Virus record (IMG/VR): IMGVR_UViG_3300034073_002535
Coordinates: 1 to 33,729 of that record
Length of the DNA: 33,729 nt
Strand: one strand, 5' to 3'
Source of the DNA: a virus
This document shows, in pieces, positions 1 to 7,298 of the stretch; the first letter of the stretch is position 1; each line of letters opens with the position of its first letter. A program made the translations under genes and the position numbers. The notes under the pieces are model-generated. The model saw only the letters and a list, made by a program, of their open reading frames with translations, ran no database searches and had not been told where the DNA came from.

Positions 1-450
1 TGAAGTACCAGATGAACCACTTGTACCTGTACTACCAGATGAACCAGATGTTCCTGTAGATCCTGAAGTTCCACTACTTCCACTAGTACCAGTCGATCCT
101 GAAGTACCTGAGGTACCAGAAGAGCCTGTAGAACCTGAGGAGCCACTTGACCCTGTTGATCCGCTTGTACCTGATGTACCGCTAGTACCAGTTGAACCGG
201 AAGATCCAGAGGATCCTGTAGTTCCAGAAGTTCCCGATGTGCCGGAAGTACCACTACTTCCTCTAGTTCCTGAAGTTCCTGATGACCCAGAGCTGCCAGA
301 AGTACCTGTAGATCCGGAAGAACCAGATGTACCTGTACTACCGCTTGATCCGCTTGTTCCTGAACTACCGTTTTGTCCTGAAGTTCCTGATGACCCACTA
401 GAACCAGAAGTACCAGATGATCCGGAACTACCGTCTCCCCCACTAGCACC
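1..450 (-). repeat. Gly-X-Y repeat block C (open at window edge)
   Basis: At least 50 consecutive 9-base Gly-Ser/Thr-Ser/Thr codon triplets, with rare Asn, Gln or Arg substitutions (GQNG, GTRG). The block continues past the left edge. Confidence 0.9.
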
Positions 451-2877
451 TGCCAAATTTATACTCCAAGAAGAATAAGTTCCGCTACCTACTGTTGTAC
501 TAGGTGTAATAAATGTCAACAATCCTGTTATAGGATCATAAGATGATACTTGAGCTTCTTGATAATTATTTAAATCATAAGCTATTACTACAGTTTGTGT
601 AATAGAATAAGCTAAGCCTGTTCCAACATAAAGGCTTCCACTGTTTCCTAAAGTAAATGATCCAGTAGAAGATGTTAGATATCTATCTCCAGATAAACCT
701 GCAGTACCTGAAGATCCAGAAGAGCCTGATGTTCCGGTTGATCCGCTAGAGCCGGATGAACCTGAAGAGCCTGATGTTCCGGTACTACCGCTAGTACCAG
801 TGGACCCTGATGATCCAGATGTGCCTGTAGATCCGCTACTGCCAGAAGAGCCTGATGTACCAGATGACCCACTAGAACCAGAAGTACCAGTTGATCCTGA
901 TGTACCTGTTGTTCCTGAGCTGCCACCAGTACCCGAAGTACCTGTACTACCAGAAGATCCTGAACTTCCAGAAGAGCCAGATGAACCTGCTGTACCAGAT
1001 GTTCCAGAACTTCCTCTAGATCCAGAAGATCCACTAGAACCTGAGGTACCTGTTGAACCGCTTGAACCACTAGTCCCACTAGAACCTGACGATCCCGTAG
1101 TTCCAGAAGTACCGGAAGATCCAGAAGTACCTGTAGTTCCTGACGATCCAGTAGACCCTGATGACCCGCTAGACCCAGACGTACCTGCTGTACCTGTTGA
1201 TCCACTACTTCCTGCTGAACCTGAAGAGCCTGATGTTCCTGTTGTTCCTGACGATCCAGTAGATCCTGAACTTCCTGATGTACCTGTAGACCCCGAACTT
1301 CCTGTTGATCCGCTACTTCCACTAGTACCAGACGTGCCTGATGTGCCAGTAGATCCTGAAGATCCTGATGTGCCACTTGAACCAGATGTTCCTGATGTGC
1401 CTGTAGAACCGCTAGATCCTGTAGATCCAGAAGATCCTGTTGAACCAGATGTACCGGATGATCCTGAGGTACCAGTTGATCCTGAAGAACCAGAGGTACC
1501 AGTAGAGCCTGATGAGCCTGTAGATCCACTACTTCCACTAGAACCAGAAGAGCCTGATGTTCCGGTTGATCCGCTTGTACCTGATGTACCGCCAGTACCA
1601 GATGTACCTGTGGATCCACTAGACCCTGAATTTCCACTAGAACCGGATGTGCCTGAGGAGCCAGAACTACCTGAAGTACCTGATGAGCCGGATGTACCAG
1701 AAGATCCGGATGTGCCTGAACTGCCGGAAGACCCGGAAGTACCGCTTGTACCTGTAGAACCTGAACTGCCAGAAGTTCCTGATGAGCCTGTAGAACCTGA
1801 GCTACCGCTAGATCCTGAAGTTCCAGTAGAACCGCTTGATCCAGAGCTTCCAGACGTGCCAGTAGATCCGCTAGATCCGGTGGTGCCTGATAAGCCTGAG
1901 GAACCGCTAGAGCCAGAACTTCCGGAGGTGCCGCTAGAACCTGAGGTACCTGAAGTACCACTAGAGCCGTCAGCTCCACTAGTTCTATAATAAAATTGTC
2001 CAGTTACAGGGTCTACTACTACAAAAGTTGTTGAACCAGAATTTAAAGATAAATCTTTTACGCTTAAAGACCCTGTTATAAGTACACTTCCAGTAAATTG
2101 ATGTGTATCAGTTAAACTATCCCCAAATATATTACTACCGCTGCTGTATACTACTGAAGATGTTACATACTCTACTACTAAAGTAGTTGCATATATGTTT
2201 CCTGGGGTTACTATATCTCCGCTAACATTTAAAGATCCAGTAACAGTTAAAGTATTATTGTTATATACTAAATTAGCAGAAGCTGTTGCTGCGTTTACAG
2301 AACCATCGGATAAAATTATTCTTCCTGGTCCGGGATCATGTATAGTATCAAATCCTGTTCCAGAAGAACCAGCTGTACCACTTGTACCTGTTGTTCCAGA
2401 TGTGCCTGAAGTACCGCTTGTACCTGTTGTTCCAGATGTGCCTGAAGTACCGCTTGTACCTGTTGTTCCAGAAGAACCAGCTGTACCGCTTGTACCTGTT
2501 GTTCCACTTGTTCCACTAGACCCGTTAGTGCCAGAAGATCCTACGCCTCCAGATAAAGTATATTGAAACTGCCCAGATACAGGATCTACTACTACAAAAT
2601 AAGATGCACTAGAAGTTACCAGTAAGTGTTTATTATATATGGACCCAGAAATGTCTAAGGACCCAGTAAAAGTTTGAATACCTATAAAAATATTGGATCC
2701 AGTAGTTGCTAATGATGCAGATTTTGAAGAAAATATAGGGTCGTTTTCTGGAAAAGAACCTGAGAAAGAACCTGTAAAAGAGCCTGAGAAAGATCCCGCA
2801 GTTACGGTATTCGATACTGTTAGATTTTTAAAATTTGCATCAGAACCATCTCTGGCTATCTGGATCCATGTTGCCAT
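1..2877 (-). CDS. Collagen-like (Gly-X-Y) fibre protein, 3' end outside window
   Basis: An uninterrupted minus-strand frame starts at ATG 2877 (MATWIQIARDGSDANFKNL) and is still open at base 1, giving at least 959 residues with the C terminus missing. After an N-terminal part with GSFSGSFTGSF-type fibre repeats come three collagen-like blocks of Gly-X-Y triplets in which X and Y are almost all Ser or Thr (GSSGTSGSTG pattern), at about residues 111-174, 299-726 and 809-959+. The spacers carry a recurring hinge: VVVDPVSGQFQY, VVVDPVTGQFYY and a weaker YDPITGLLTF. Such proteins form trimeric tail or head fibres in phages; the position after gp15 and a small fibre-like gene favours a tail fibre or whisker. 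There is almost no proline in the triplets, so a hydroxyproline-stabilised helix is unlikely. Frame and repeat are certain; the fibre role is inferred. An ATATTTATAT motif lies 34 bases upstream. Confidence 0.93.
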   Translation of the reverse strand, partial: MATWIQIARDGSDANFKNLTVSNTVTAGSFSGSFTGSFSGSFPENDPIFSSKSASLATTGSNIFIGIQTFTGSLDISGSIYNKHLLVTSSASYFVVVDPVSGQFQYTLSGGVGSSGTNGSSGTSGTTGTSGTAGSSGTTGTSGTSGTSGTTGTSGTSGTSGTTGTSGTAGSSGTGFDTIHDPGPGRIILSDGSVNAATASANLVYNNNTLTVTGSLNVSGDIVTPGNIYATTLVVEYVTSSVVYSSGSNIFGDSLTDTHQFTGSVLITGSLSVKDLSLNSGSTTFVVVDPVTGQFYYRTSGADGSSGTSGTSGSSGTSGSSGSSGSSGLSGTTGSSGSTGTSGSSGSSGSTGTSGSSGSSGSTGSSGTSGSSGSTGTSGTSGSSGSSGTSGSSGTSGSSGTSGSSGSSGTSGSSGNSGSSGSTGTSGTGGTSGTSGSTGTSGSSGSSGSSGSTGSSGSTGTSGSSGSTGTSGSSGTSGSTGSSGSTGSSGSTGTSGTSGSSGTSGSSGSTGTSGTSGTSGSSGSTGSSGSTGTSGSSGSTGSSGTTGTSGSSGSAGSSGSTGTAGTSGSSGSSGSTGSSGTTGTSGSSGTSGTTGSSGSSGTSGSSGSTGTSGSSGSSGSRGSSGTSGTAGSSGSSGSSGSSGSTGTSGTGGSSGTTGTSGSTGTSGSSGSSGTSGSSGSSGSTGTSGSSGSTGTSGSTGTSGSSGSSGSSGSTGTSGSSGSSGTAGLSGDRYLTSSTGSFTLGNSGSLYVGTGLAYSITQTVVIAYDLNNYQEAQVSSYDPITGLLTFITPSTTVGSGTYSSWSINLAGASGGDGSSGSSGTSGSSGSSGTSGQNGSSGTSGSSGSTGTSGSSGSTGTSGSSGSSGTSGTRGSSGTSGTSGTSGTTGSSGSSGSTGTSGTSGTSGSTGSSGSSGSTGSSGTSGTSGSTGTSGSSGTSGSTGTSGSSGSTGTSGSSGTS
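700..1980 (-). repeat. Gly-X-Y repeat block B
   Basis: The longest collagen-like block, roughly 143 Gly-X-Y triplets. Synonymous Gly, Ser and Thr codons are mixed, so the DNA repeat is imperfect although the protein repeat is almost perfect. This points to selection on the protein rather than recent slippage. Confidence 0.9.
2355..2545 (-). repeat. Gly-X-Y repeat block A
   Basis: About 21 Gly-X-Y triplets (GSSGTNGSSGTSGTTG type). Unlike block B it contains near-identical DNA copies, including a perfect 36-base tandem duplication. Confidence 0.9.
2387..2458. repeat. Perfect 36-base tandem direct repeat
   Basis: Two identical adjacent copies, 2387-2422 and 2423-2458, each starting cctgttgttccagatgtgcc on the plus strand and encoding 12 residues (four Gly-X-Y triplets). 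A longer imperfect copy of the flanking GAGSSGTTG-type region occurs on both sides (about 2353-2396 and 2467-2505). The in-frame unit can expand or contract without breaking the gene. Confidence 0.9.
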
Positions 2878-2911
2878 TTACGCTTTTGATTTTAGTGTGG
2901 ACTCTCTTTAA

Positions 2912-2921
2912 ATATAAATAT
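2912..2921 (-). promoter_or_regulatory. ATATTTATAT motif before the fibre gene
   Basis: Coding-strand ATATTTATAT in the 52-base gap between the 83-residue protein and the fibre gene, 34 bases before the fibre ATG. One of nine such sites, eight of them in intergenic gaps. Candidate phage promoter. Confidence 0.5.
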
Positions 2922-2929
2922 CAAAAAGC

Positions 2930-3181
2930 TTAAAAAGACTCATCTCCAAGATCTATTACTGCATTGCTTCCTGTATCTGCAAATGTTCCTAGTCCTTGTA
3001 TAAATAAAGACCCGCTATAACTATCTATAGAGTGTACTATTTCTTGTGAGCCACTTACAACTAATGCTGGTATAGAAGAGGTTTGAACAAAAACACCTTG
3101 ACCAATAACTGTCAATGACCCTGTTAACACAAAGTCTCCTGATAATTCTTTACTTATTTGTTTAGCTCTTATTAATGCCAT
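2930..3181 (-). CDS. Small fibre-like structural protein
   Basis: Eighty-three residues from ATG 3181 (MALIRAKQISKELSGDF); a TTG nine bases upstream would add three residues but overlaps the gp15 stop, so the ATG is preferred. The ATG follows the gp15 TAA by one base, suggesting coupled translation. The sequence is rich in Gly, Ser and Thr with beta-type segments such as TGSLTVIGQGVFVQTS, resembling the N-terminal part of the fibre protein downstream (TGSNIFIGIQTFTGSLDI). It has no signal peptide or membrane segment. A fibre-attachment or minor tail role is plausible from context; I do not recognise a named family. Confidence 0.75.
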   Translation of the reverse strand: MALIRAKQISKELSGDFVLTGSLTVIGQGVFVQTSSIPALVVSGSQEIVHSIDSYSGSLFIQGLGTFADTGSNAVIDLGDESF

Positions 3182-3182
3182 T

Positions 3183-4442
3183 TTATTCAAATTTTCCTAC
3201 AGATATAATATCATCTTGACTATCAAAAGAATACCCTAAAGTACCTTCATTTATTGTCAACACTGTATTTACACCTGATTCAACAAAAGACGTTATATGT
3301 GTTGCATCAACATACACTCCATTTACAAAAAATTTAAAATCACTAACAGAAGTTGCAGGCAATCCTGATCCTGCTGGGGGCTCTTTGAACGATGTGTTCA
3401 AAAAAGTAGCCGTATTACTTGTTGTAGAAGCTGCGTCAGCCTTTTTAGTTTCTGATGTGTTTAAATACAATATAACATCAGTGTTAGTGTTAGTCGTTGT
3501 GTTTGTTATATTTGTCACATTCACTCCTTCTGGTATATATGATGTCAATGCTTGTTTAGGCTTAACTGGGGCTCTAAATGCTACTTGTTCTACGTCTTGG
3601 CTAGATGCTTCCATTGTGAAGAATACTTGCGCTTTAGACCTGTATTTAAGTGCATTTGCAGCCAAATGTTTACCTATATTACTAGGAGTTAAGTACCCAT
3701 TCATTGATAAAGTAAATGTACTTAGAAACCTTCTATCGGTCCCCTCATTAATTTCATTAGTAATAGGAAAATTATCTATCCTAGCTTTAAATAAAAACTT
3801 TCCAGGTTCTCCCCAATAAGAGTCTGCTCTAAAACTTATATCCTCAATAATTTTATTTATATCTTCATAAAAAGAAGTATAGGCTGTACACGTATAAGTA
3901 AGGGTGTAATAGTCTGGTACAACTACATTATAGAATTCTTTAACCGGAACCCTGTTAGTTAGAACAGCAAAATTATCATACTGATTTTTAGTAGTGTATC
4001 TCTTTTCATAAGTTTGAAAAATATTTACAGTATTGCCGTCTAACTTGTGACTGATGGATCTGTTTCTTTCCAGGTTGTCCCTTCTTATGGTTATTATAGG
4101 TAGCATTATTCTACCGTCCTTATCTCTGTAGATACCGTCTTTTTGTGCTGTTTTCCATCTTTCGGCATCTGCAAATATTACAGGAATATTTTGCTTTGTA
4201 CCCTCATTTATAACATAAGGCATTATAACCTCTTGAAAATAATACATTATCGCACTATCTATATCTTCTAACCCTACTGATATGTCTTTGAGGTCTTCTC
4301 CTCTCATTGACACATCTTCCCCTCTCTTATACTCATGTATAGGAGGTTTTTGTACGTTACTATAGTTAGGCTCTATTTTATCATTTAAAATTTCTGCCTC
4401 TGTTTTAGGTCTATTTTTTAGAACTCTTTTTTGTAAAGGCAT
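3183..4442 (-). CDS. gp15: gp15-like tail terminator / sheath stabiliser with C-terminal extension
   Basis: The 419-residue protein carries the T4 gp15 signature: a segment YTLTYTCTAYTSFYEDINKI (residues about 179-198) matches the gp15 stretch IYELSIFTRYEDDMFQIVEQ, and RRFLSTFTLSMNGYLTP (237-253) matches its RRRIEWSLTFEVNGWMYPP. IPVIFADAERWKTAQ (86-100) corresponds to the early gp15 strand. gp15 forms the hexameric ring that terminates the tail tube and sheath and docks on the neck, so the phage should have a contractile tail. T4 gp15 is about 270 residues; here an N/T-rich linker (about 305-325) leads to an extra domain of about 95 residues (FKFFVNGVYVDATHITSF). It lies directly downstream of gp14, two bases from its stop. 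Confidence 0.85.
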   Translation of the reverse strand: MPLQKRVLKNRPKTEAEILNDKIEPNYSNVQKPPIHEYKRGEDVSMRGEDLKDISVGLEDIDSAIMYYFQEVIMPYVINEGTKQNIPVIFADAERWKTAQKDGIYRDKDGRIMLPIITIRRDNLERNRSISHKLDGNTVNIFQTYEKRYTTKNQYDNFAVLTNRVPVKEFYNVVVPDYYTLTYTCTAYTSFYEDINKIIEDISFRADSYWGEPGKFLFKARIDNFPITNEINEGTDRRFLSTFTLSMNGYLTPSNIGKHLAANALKYRSKAQVFFTMEASSQDVEQVAFRAPVKPKQALTSYIPEGVNVTNITNTTTNTNTDVILYLNTSETKKADAASTTSNTATFLNTSFKEPPAGSGLPATSVSDFKFFVNGVYVDATHITSFVESGVNTVLTINEGTLGYSFDSQDDIISVGKFE

Positions 4443-4443
4443 A

Positions 4444-4932
4444 CTATGTAGATTTTATAATATTTAACTTGTTTACACCAGTAAGATGGGCTTTACACAC
4501 TATAGACCAAGACTCACCGTAATTCTGCAAGTCCTCTTCAAGAGAATACTCAGGATTTTTACCCATATAAAACTGATTTTCTACTACTACACCTACTTCA
4601 TAGTAAGATTCTTTTAAGTATATAATATCTCCAGACTCCATTACTAAGTTAATGTCTATAAGATCATCTCTTAAAAATCTAAACTCTGCTGTTTGTGATA
4701 CAGACTTACCGTAAGACTGATCGTCTGATGTTTGATCATCTATCATGTATAAACACGCTATTAAAATAGGCTGTTCATACATTTTATTTTTAGATTCTCC
4801 ATAAATATTATACCTAGTTTCTGAAAGAGATAGTTTATAATATAGTACCTCCTCAGCGACTATCCTATTTACGACTTGTCTACTATGGTGTCTAAAAAAT
4901 GATCTCGCTCTAGGTCCTCCGTAAAGTGCCAT
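4444..4932 (-). CDS. gp14: gp14-like neck / head completion protein
   Basis: A 162-residue protein between a gp13-like and a gp15-like gene, the T4 order. Residues 100-123 (SGDIIYLKESYYEVGVVVEN) match the gp14 pattern of a beta hairpin in which GDLIYF is followed by KLFEIKHVE-type strands, and ENQFYMGKNPEYSL follows as in gp14 (VFYQMGKLQ...). The N terminus is basic (GGPRARSFFRHHSRQ). gp14 binds gp13 at the portal vertex to complete the DNA-filled head and receive the tail. It is shorter than T4 gp14 (about 256 residues). Its ATG overlaps the stop of the upstream gene (TAATG), suggesting translational coupling. Confidence 0.78.
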   Translation of the reverse strand: MALYGGPRARSFFRHHSRQVVNRIVAEEVLYYKLSLSETRYNIYGESKNKMYEQPILIACLYMIDDQTSDDQSYGKSVSQTAEFRFLRDDLIDINLVMESGDIIYLKESYYEVGVVVENQFYMGKNPEYSLEEDLQNYGESWSIVCKAHLTGVNKLNIIKST

Positions 4933-5333
4933 TAATCAGTTTTTATTAGTGTATCTAATTTGGGAGTAGCAGCAACTATACCAGGAATATTATTTAATCC
5001 TTTTTCTTTATCTGATCTAACCATAGCATGTTTTATAAAATTCAAATGGGTTTTTGGATCTTTATTAGTTATGAATTTTACTTCTACAGTGCTATATTCG
5101 TAGTCTTTTAATGTTCTATTTATTTTATCAAGCCTTTCATCGCCTCTCAGGTCTACAATAGTTACCGTAGGTATGCCCCTAACTCTTTCAACTGCCTGTA
5201 CTCTATTTATTTTTCTTTTAAACTTTACAAGAAACACACAAGAATAGCTATGAAAGGTTTTTTTTATAGATTGTTTTCTTCTAAACCTATAATCATTATC
5301 TTTTTCTAATAATATGTCTAATAATTTAGTCAT
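4932..5333 (-). CDS. Small alpha/beta protein between gp13 and gp14, unassigned
   Basis: A 133-residue basic protein with no T4 counterpart at this position. The pattern VQAVERVRGIPTVTIVDL, then a helix (DERLDKINRTLKDYE) and YSTVEVKFIT, looks like a ferredoxin-like beta-alpha-beta fold (residues about 44-90). The N terminus, MTKLLDILLEKDNDYRFRRK, has the short leader ending in LLE (8-10) also seen in several other proteins of this window. It overlaps gp14 and gp13 by TAATG junctions on both sides, so it is made in step with the neck proteins. A minor neck or internal virion role is inferred only from position. Confidence 0.7.
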   Translation of the reverse strand: MTKLLDILLEKDNDYRFRRKQSIKKTFHSYSCVFLVKFKRKINRVQAVERVRGIPTVTIVDLRGDERLDKINRTLKDYEYSTVEVKFITNKDPKTHLNFIKHAMVRSDKEKGLNNIPGIVAATPKLDTLIKTD

Positions 5334-6499
5334 TAAGCTATAATAATTGGCATTGGAAAATTAACAAAAGTCTCTCTCATCATCGAAGCCTCTTGAGATT
5401 TCTTTTCTAACTGCTTTTGACGAGACGTATCATCTAAAGTTGCTCTTAATTGTTCAACTAAAGCAGTCTTTTCTGCATTTGCTTGATCAATTAATGTCTG
5501 TCCGTTAACTGTAACCTCCGCTCCTGGTACAGGTATCTGACTATATACACCCCTAATATTACCTAATGTCTCTTTTGTGACAGCTAAAGCGTAATCAAAT
5601 ATCCATTTTTTAAATATATCATTTATTTGATTGTAATTAATGTTATTATAAGGAACATTGCTTACATTAGTTATCAATCCATTAGAAGGGTTTCTATATA
5701 AAGCACTTCTTTCTGATTTTTTAATATAAGTAAAGAACATTTTTCTATTAAAAGTAGGTATTGGAAAAATCCTAAGCTTATTATTTATAAGTTCAAACCC
5801 GTACCCTGACTTTCTTATTTGATCATTAAACTCAATTGCTTGTATTTTTAATACATCAAAATAAACTGGCATCAACATAAAGTTAATTCCAGGAGAAAAT
5901 TGACCAAATCCAAAAGTTTCCATCAAAGATTGAAGACCAGTACCCGTTCCGGCATACGGATCAAAATACCTTACAATCGCTGGGGATGCCTCATAAAATA
6001 TTCTTTTTATTTCTATACTATCTCCGGGAGTTAAAGAGGCTGATGCGCTAGCCCATGCAGCTAAATCATAATGTTGTTGTCCTGCTATTAAGTCTATAGA
6101 CCCAGAATAGTAGTTTATATTACCTCCGCTACCTACTTCACTTCCATAATCAGCAGCTATTCTAAACATATTCTCAAAATTCGGTTGAATTAGAGTTGTG
6201 TTTAGTGAACTTCCAGTTGTATTTCCTTCTAAAGAAAGATAGTTTTCTCTTATTTTATACTCATATAACTCTTTGCCATACACAGCTACTGCATCTTCTA
6301 AAGAAGCGTAGAAATTTATGTCTTGCAATTCAATTTCCATGATTGGATAACCAAGTCTCCTAGCAGCAAACTTGACAAATTTTTGACCATCAGTCTGAAA
6401 TTCAGAGTCTGTATCAAAAAATCCAAATGGAGTATTTCCCGAAACAGGAAGTAACGGGACACTCGCATCATAATATTGTATTTCTACTTGGCCAGCCAT
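5333..6499 (-). CDS. gp13: gp13-like neck protein
   Basis: A 388-residue protein with two gp13 hallmarks: the N-terminal FVKFAARRLGYPIMEIELQD (41-60), and a C-terminal block KWIFDYALAVTKETLGNIRG followed by IPVPGAEVTVNGQTLIDQA, matching the gp13 motif (KE-LG-IR-KFS-IP-PGG-I-L-G--LL). gp13 forms the neck dodecamer under the portal together with gp14. The C-terminal helix is charged (about 345-375). It starts at ATG 6499 after a 27-base gap that contains an ATATTTATAT motif, so it probably heads the operon gp13 - small gene - gp14 - gp15 - fibre genes. Confidence 0.85.
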   Translation of the reverse strand: MAGQVEIQYYDASVPLLPVSGNTPFGFFDTDSEFQTDGQKFVKFAARRLGYPIMEIELQDINFYASLEDAVAVYGKELYEYKIRENYLSLEGNTTGSSLNTTLIQPNFENMFRIAADYGSEVGSGGNINYYSGSIDLIAGQQHYDLAAWASASASLTPGDSIEIKRIFYEASPAIVRYFDPYAGTGTGLQSLMETFGFGQFSPGINFMLMPVYFDVLKIQAIEFNDQIRKSGYGFELINNKLRIFPIPTFNRKMFFTYIKKSERSALYRNPSNGLITNVSNVPYNNINYNQINDIFKKWIFDYALAVTKETLGNIRGVYSQIPVPGAEVTVNGQTLIDQANAEKTALVEQLRATLDDTSRQKQLEKKSQEASMMRETFVNFPMPIIIA

Positions 6500-6514
6500 T
6501 ATAATTCTTTATAA

Positions 6515-6524
6515 ATATAAATAT
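6515..6524 (-). promoter_or_regulatory. ATATTTATAT motif before gp13
   Basis: Coding-strand AGTAATATTTATATTTATAA in the 27-base PhoH-gp13 gap, 15 bases before the gp13 ATG. Candidate promoter for the neck operon. Confidence 0.55.
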
Positions 6525-6526
6525 TA

Positions 6527-7216
6527 CTAACTCCTATATTGTTCAAATATAGCAAGCATAGGATCCACTATTGGATGTCTATGGTTTGTTTGTAGAGTTA
6601 TTATGGTAAATCCTGGAATATCTTTCATATGTTTACATACAAAATCAAATCCGGAATCTTTTTTATTTCTTAAATCGATTTGTGCAGAGTCACCGCATAT
6701 GATTATCTTAGATCCCATACATAATCTACCCATAATTAATTCTAATTGGTTCTCAGAACAGTTTTGTGCTTCATCAATTATAACTACACAATTAGTAAAG
6801 TTGAATCCTCTTAAAAAACCTACTGGGATTATCTCTATGAGTCCTTCTGTTACTATTTTTTCTATCTTTTCTTTACCGCAAAGCCTGAACATGTTATCAT
6901 ACACAGGTGCGGTAAATGGCGCCATCTTTTCTTCTTTGGTACCCGGTAAAAATCCTATTTGTTCTCCTGCTGTAATAGCTGGTCTTGCTATTATTATCTT
7001 CTCTACTTCCTTTTTAAACATCATATCTAGTGCTACTTGAGCTGCTAGTAATGATTTACCACTACCTGCTTTGCCTCTTATTACCGATATGTCGCTGTTT
7101 ATTATTTTATCTTTTGCATTTTTCTGTTCATCGTTTAATGATACATTAAATTTTATTGGATTTTTAGGAACTTTCTTTGACTTAAACACTGAATCGGTGT
7201 GGTGATTTGATGACAT
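6527..7216 (-). CDS. phoH: PhoH-like P-loop ATPase
   Basis: A PhoH-family protein of 229 residues from ATG 7216; an in-frame TTG two codons upstream is less likely. It has Walker A GKAGSGKS (48-55), IIIARPAITAGEQIGFLPGT (the conserved PhoH block) and Walker B VVIIDEAQN (144-152), then GDSAQIDL and NHRHPIVD, covering the whole family core. PhoH proteins are predicted RNA-associated ATPases, very common in phages, with an unproven role in phosphate stress or RNA metabolism. The setting is unusual: it separates the major capsid gene from gp13, isolated by a terminator on one side and by ATATTTATAT motifs before itself and before gp13, so it looks like a one-gene transcription unit. Confidence 0.93.
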   Translation of the reverse strand: MSSNHHTDSVFKSKKVPKNPIKFNVSLNDEQKNAKDKIINSDISVIRGKAGSGKSLLAAQVALDMMFKKEVEKIIIARPAITAGEQIGFLPGTKEEKMAPFTAPVYDNMFRLCGKEKIEKIVTEGLIEIIPVGFLRGFNFTNCVVIIDEAQNCSENQLELIMGRLCMGSKIIICGDSAQIDLRNKKDSGFDFVCKHMKDIPGFTIITLQTNHRHPIVDPMLAIFEQYRS

Positions 7217-7226
7217 AAACAATTTT

Positions 7227-7236
7227 ATATAAATAT
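7227..7236 (-). promoter_or_regulatory. ATATTTATAT motif before PhoH
   Basis: Coding-strand AAAATATTTATATAAAATTG, 10 bases before the PhoH ATG and just downstream of the capsid-gene terminator. Candidate promoter. Confidence 0.55.
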
Positions 7237-7248
7237 TTTAAAATAAAT

Positions 7249-7275
7249 AAAAAAGCCGGAAATAATATTCCGGCC
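7249..7275 (-). terminator. Rho-independent terminator after the major capsid gene
   Basis: On the minus strand a perfect 7-base stem GCCGGAA / TTCCGGC (7268-7274 with 7255-7261, loop of 6) is followed by six T. It begins 24 bases after the capsid stop codon. It is the only G+C-rich hairpin plus U-run I see in the window, fitting a highly expressed capsid transcript. Confidence 0.8.
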
Positions 7276-7298
7276 TTTCTATATTTTATCTTCTCAGA

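Noticed and set aside
675-1979. Minus-strand frame rich in Leu, Gln, Val and Ala in the same region
   Set aside because: It is the shifted frame of the same 9-base repeat, confined to the repeat and ending at its borders, with no plausible start context.
800-1990. Long plus-strand frame with Pro-Glu-Val-Pro repeats, and similar plus-strand frames at 239-478 and 2195-2566
   Set aside because: They are the complement of the minus-strand Gly-Ser/Thr codon repeats; the minus frame runs unbroken from ATG 2877 through non-repeat spacers, and all other genes are minus-strand.
1-2560. Possible CRISPR-like or minisatellite array
   Set aside because: No constant repeat with unique spacers; the periodicity is 9 bases and explained by Gly-X-Y codons.
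3385-3819. Plus-strand frame of 144 codons with a hydrophobic N terminus
   Set aside because: Lies fully inside the gp15-like gene, which has clear family motifs; no promoter or start context.
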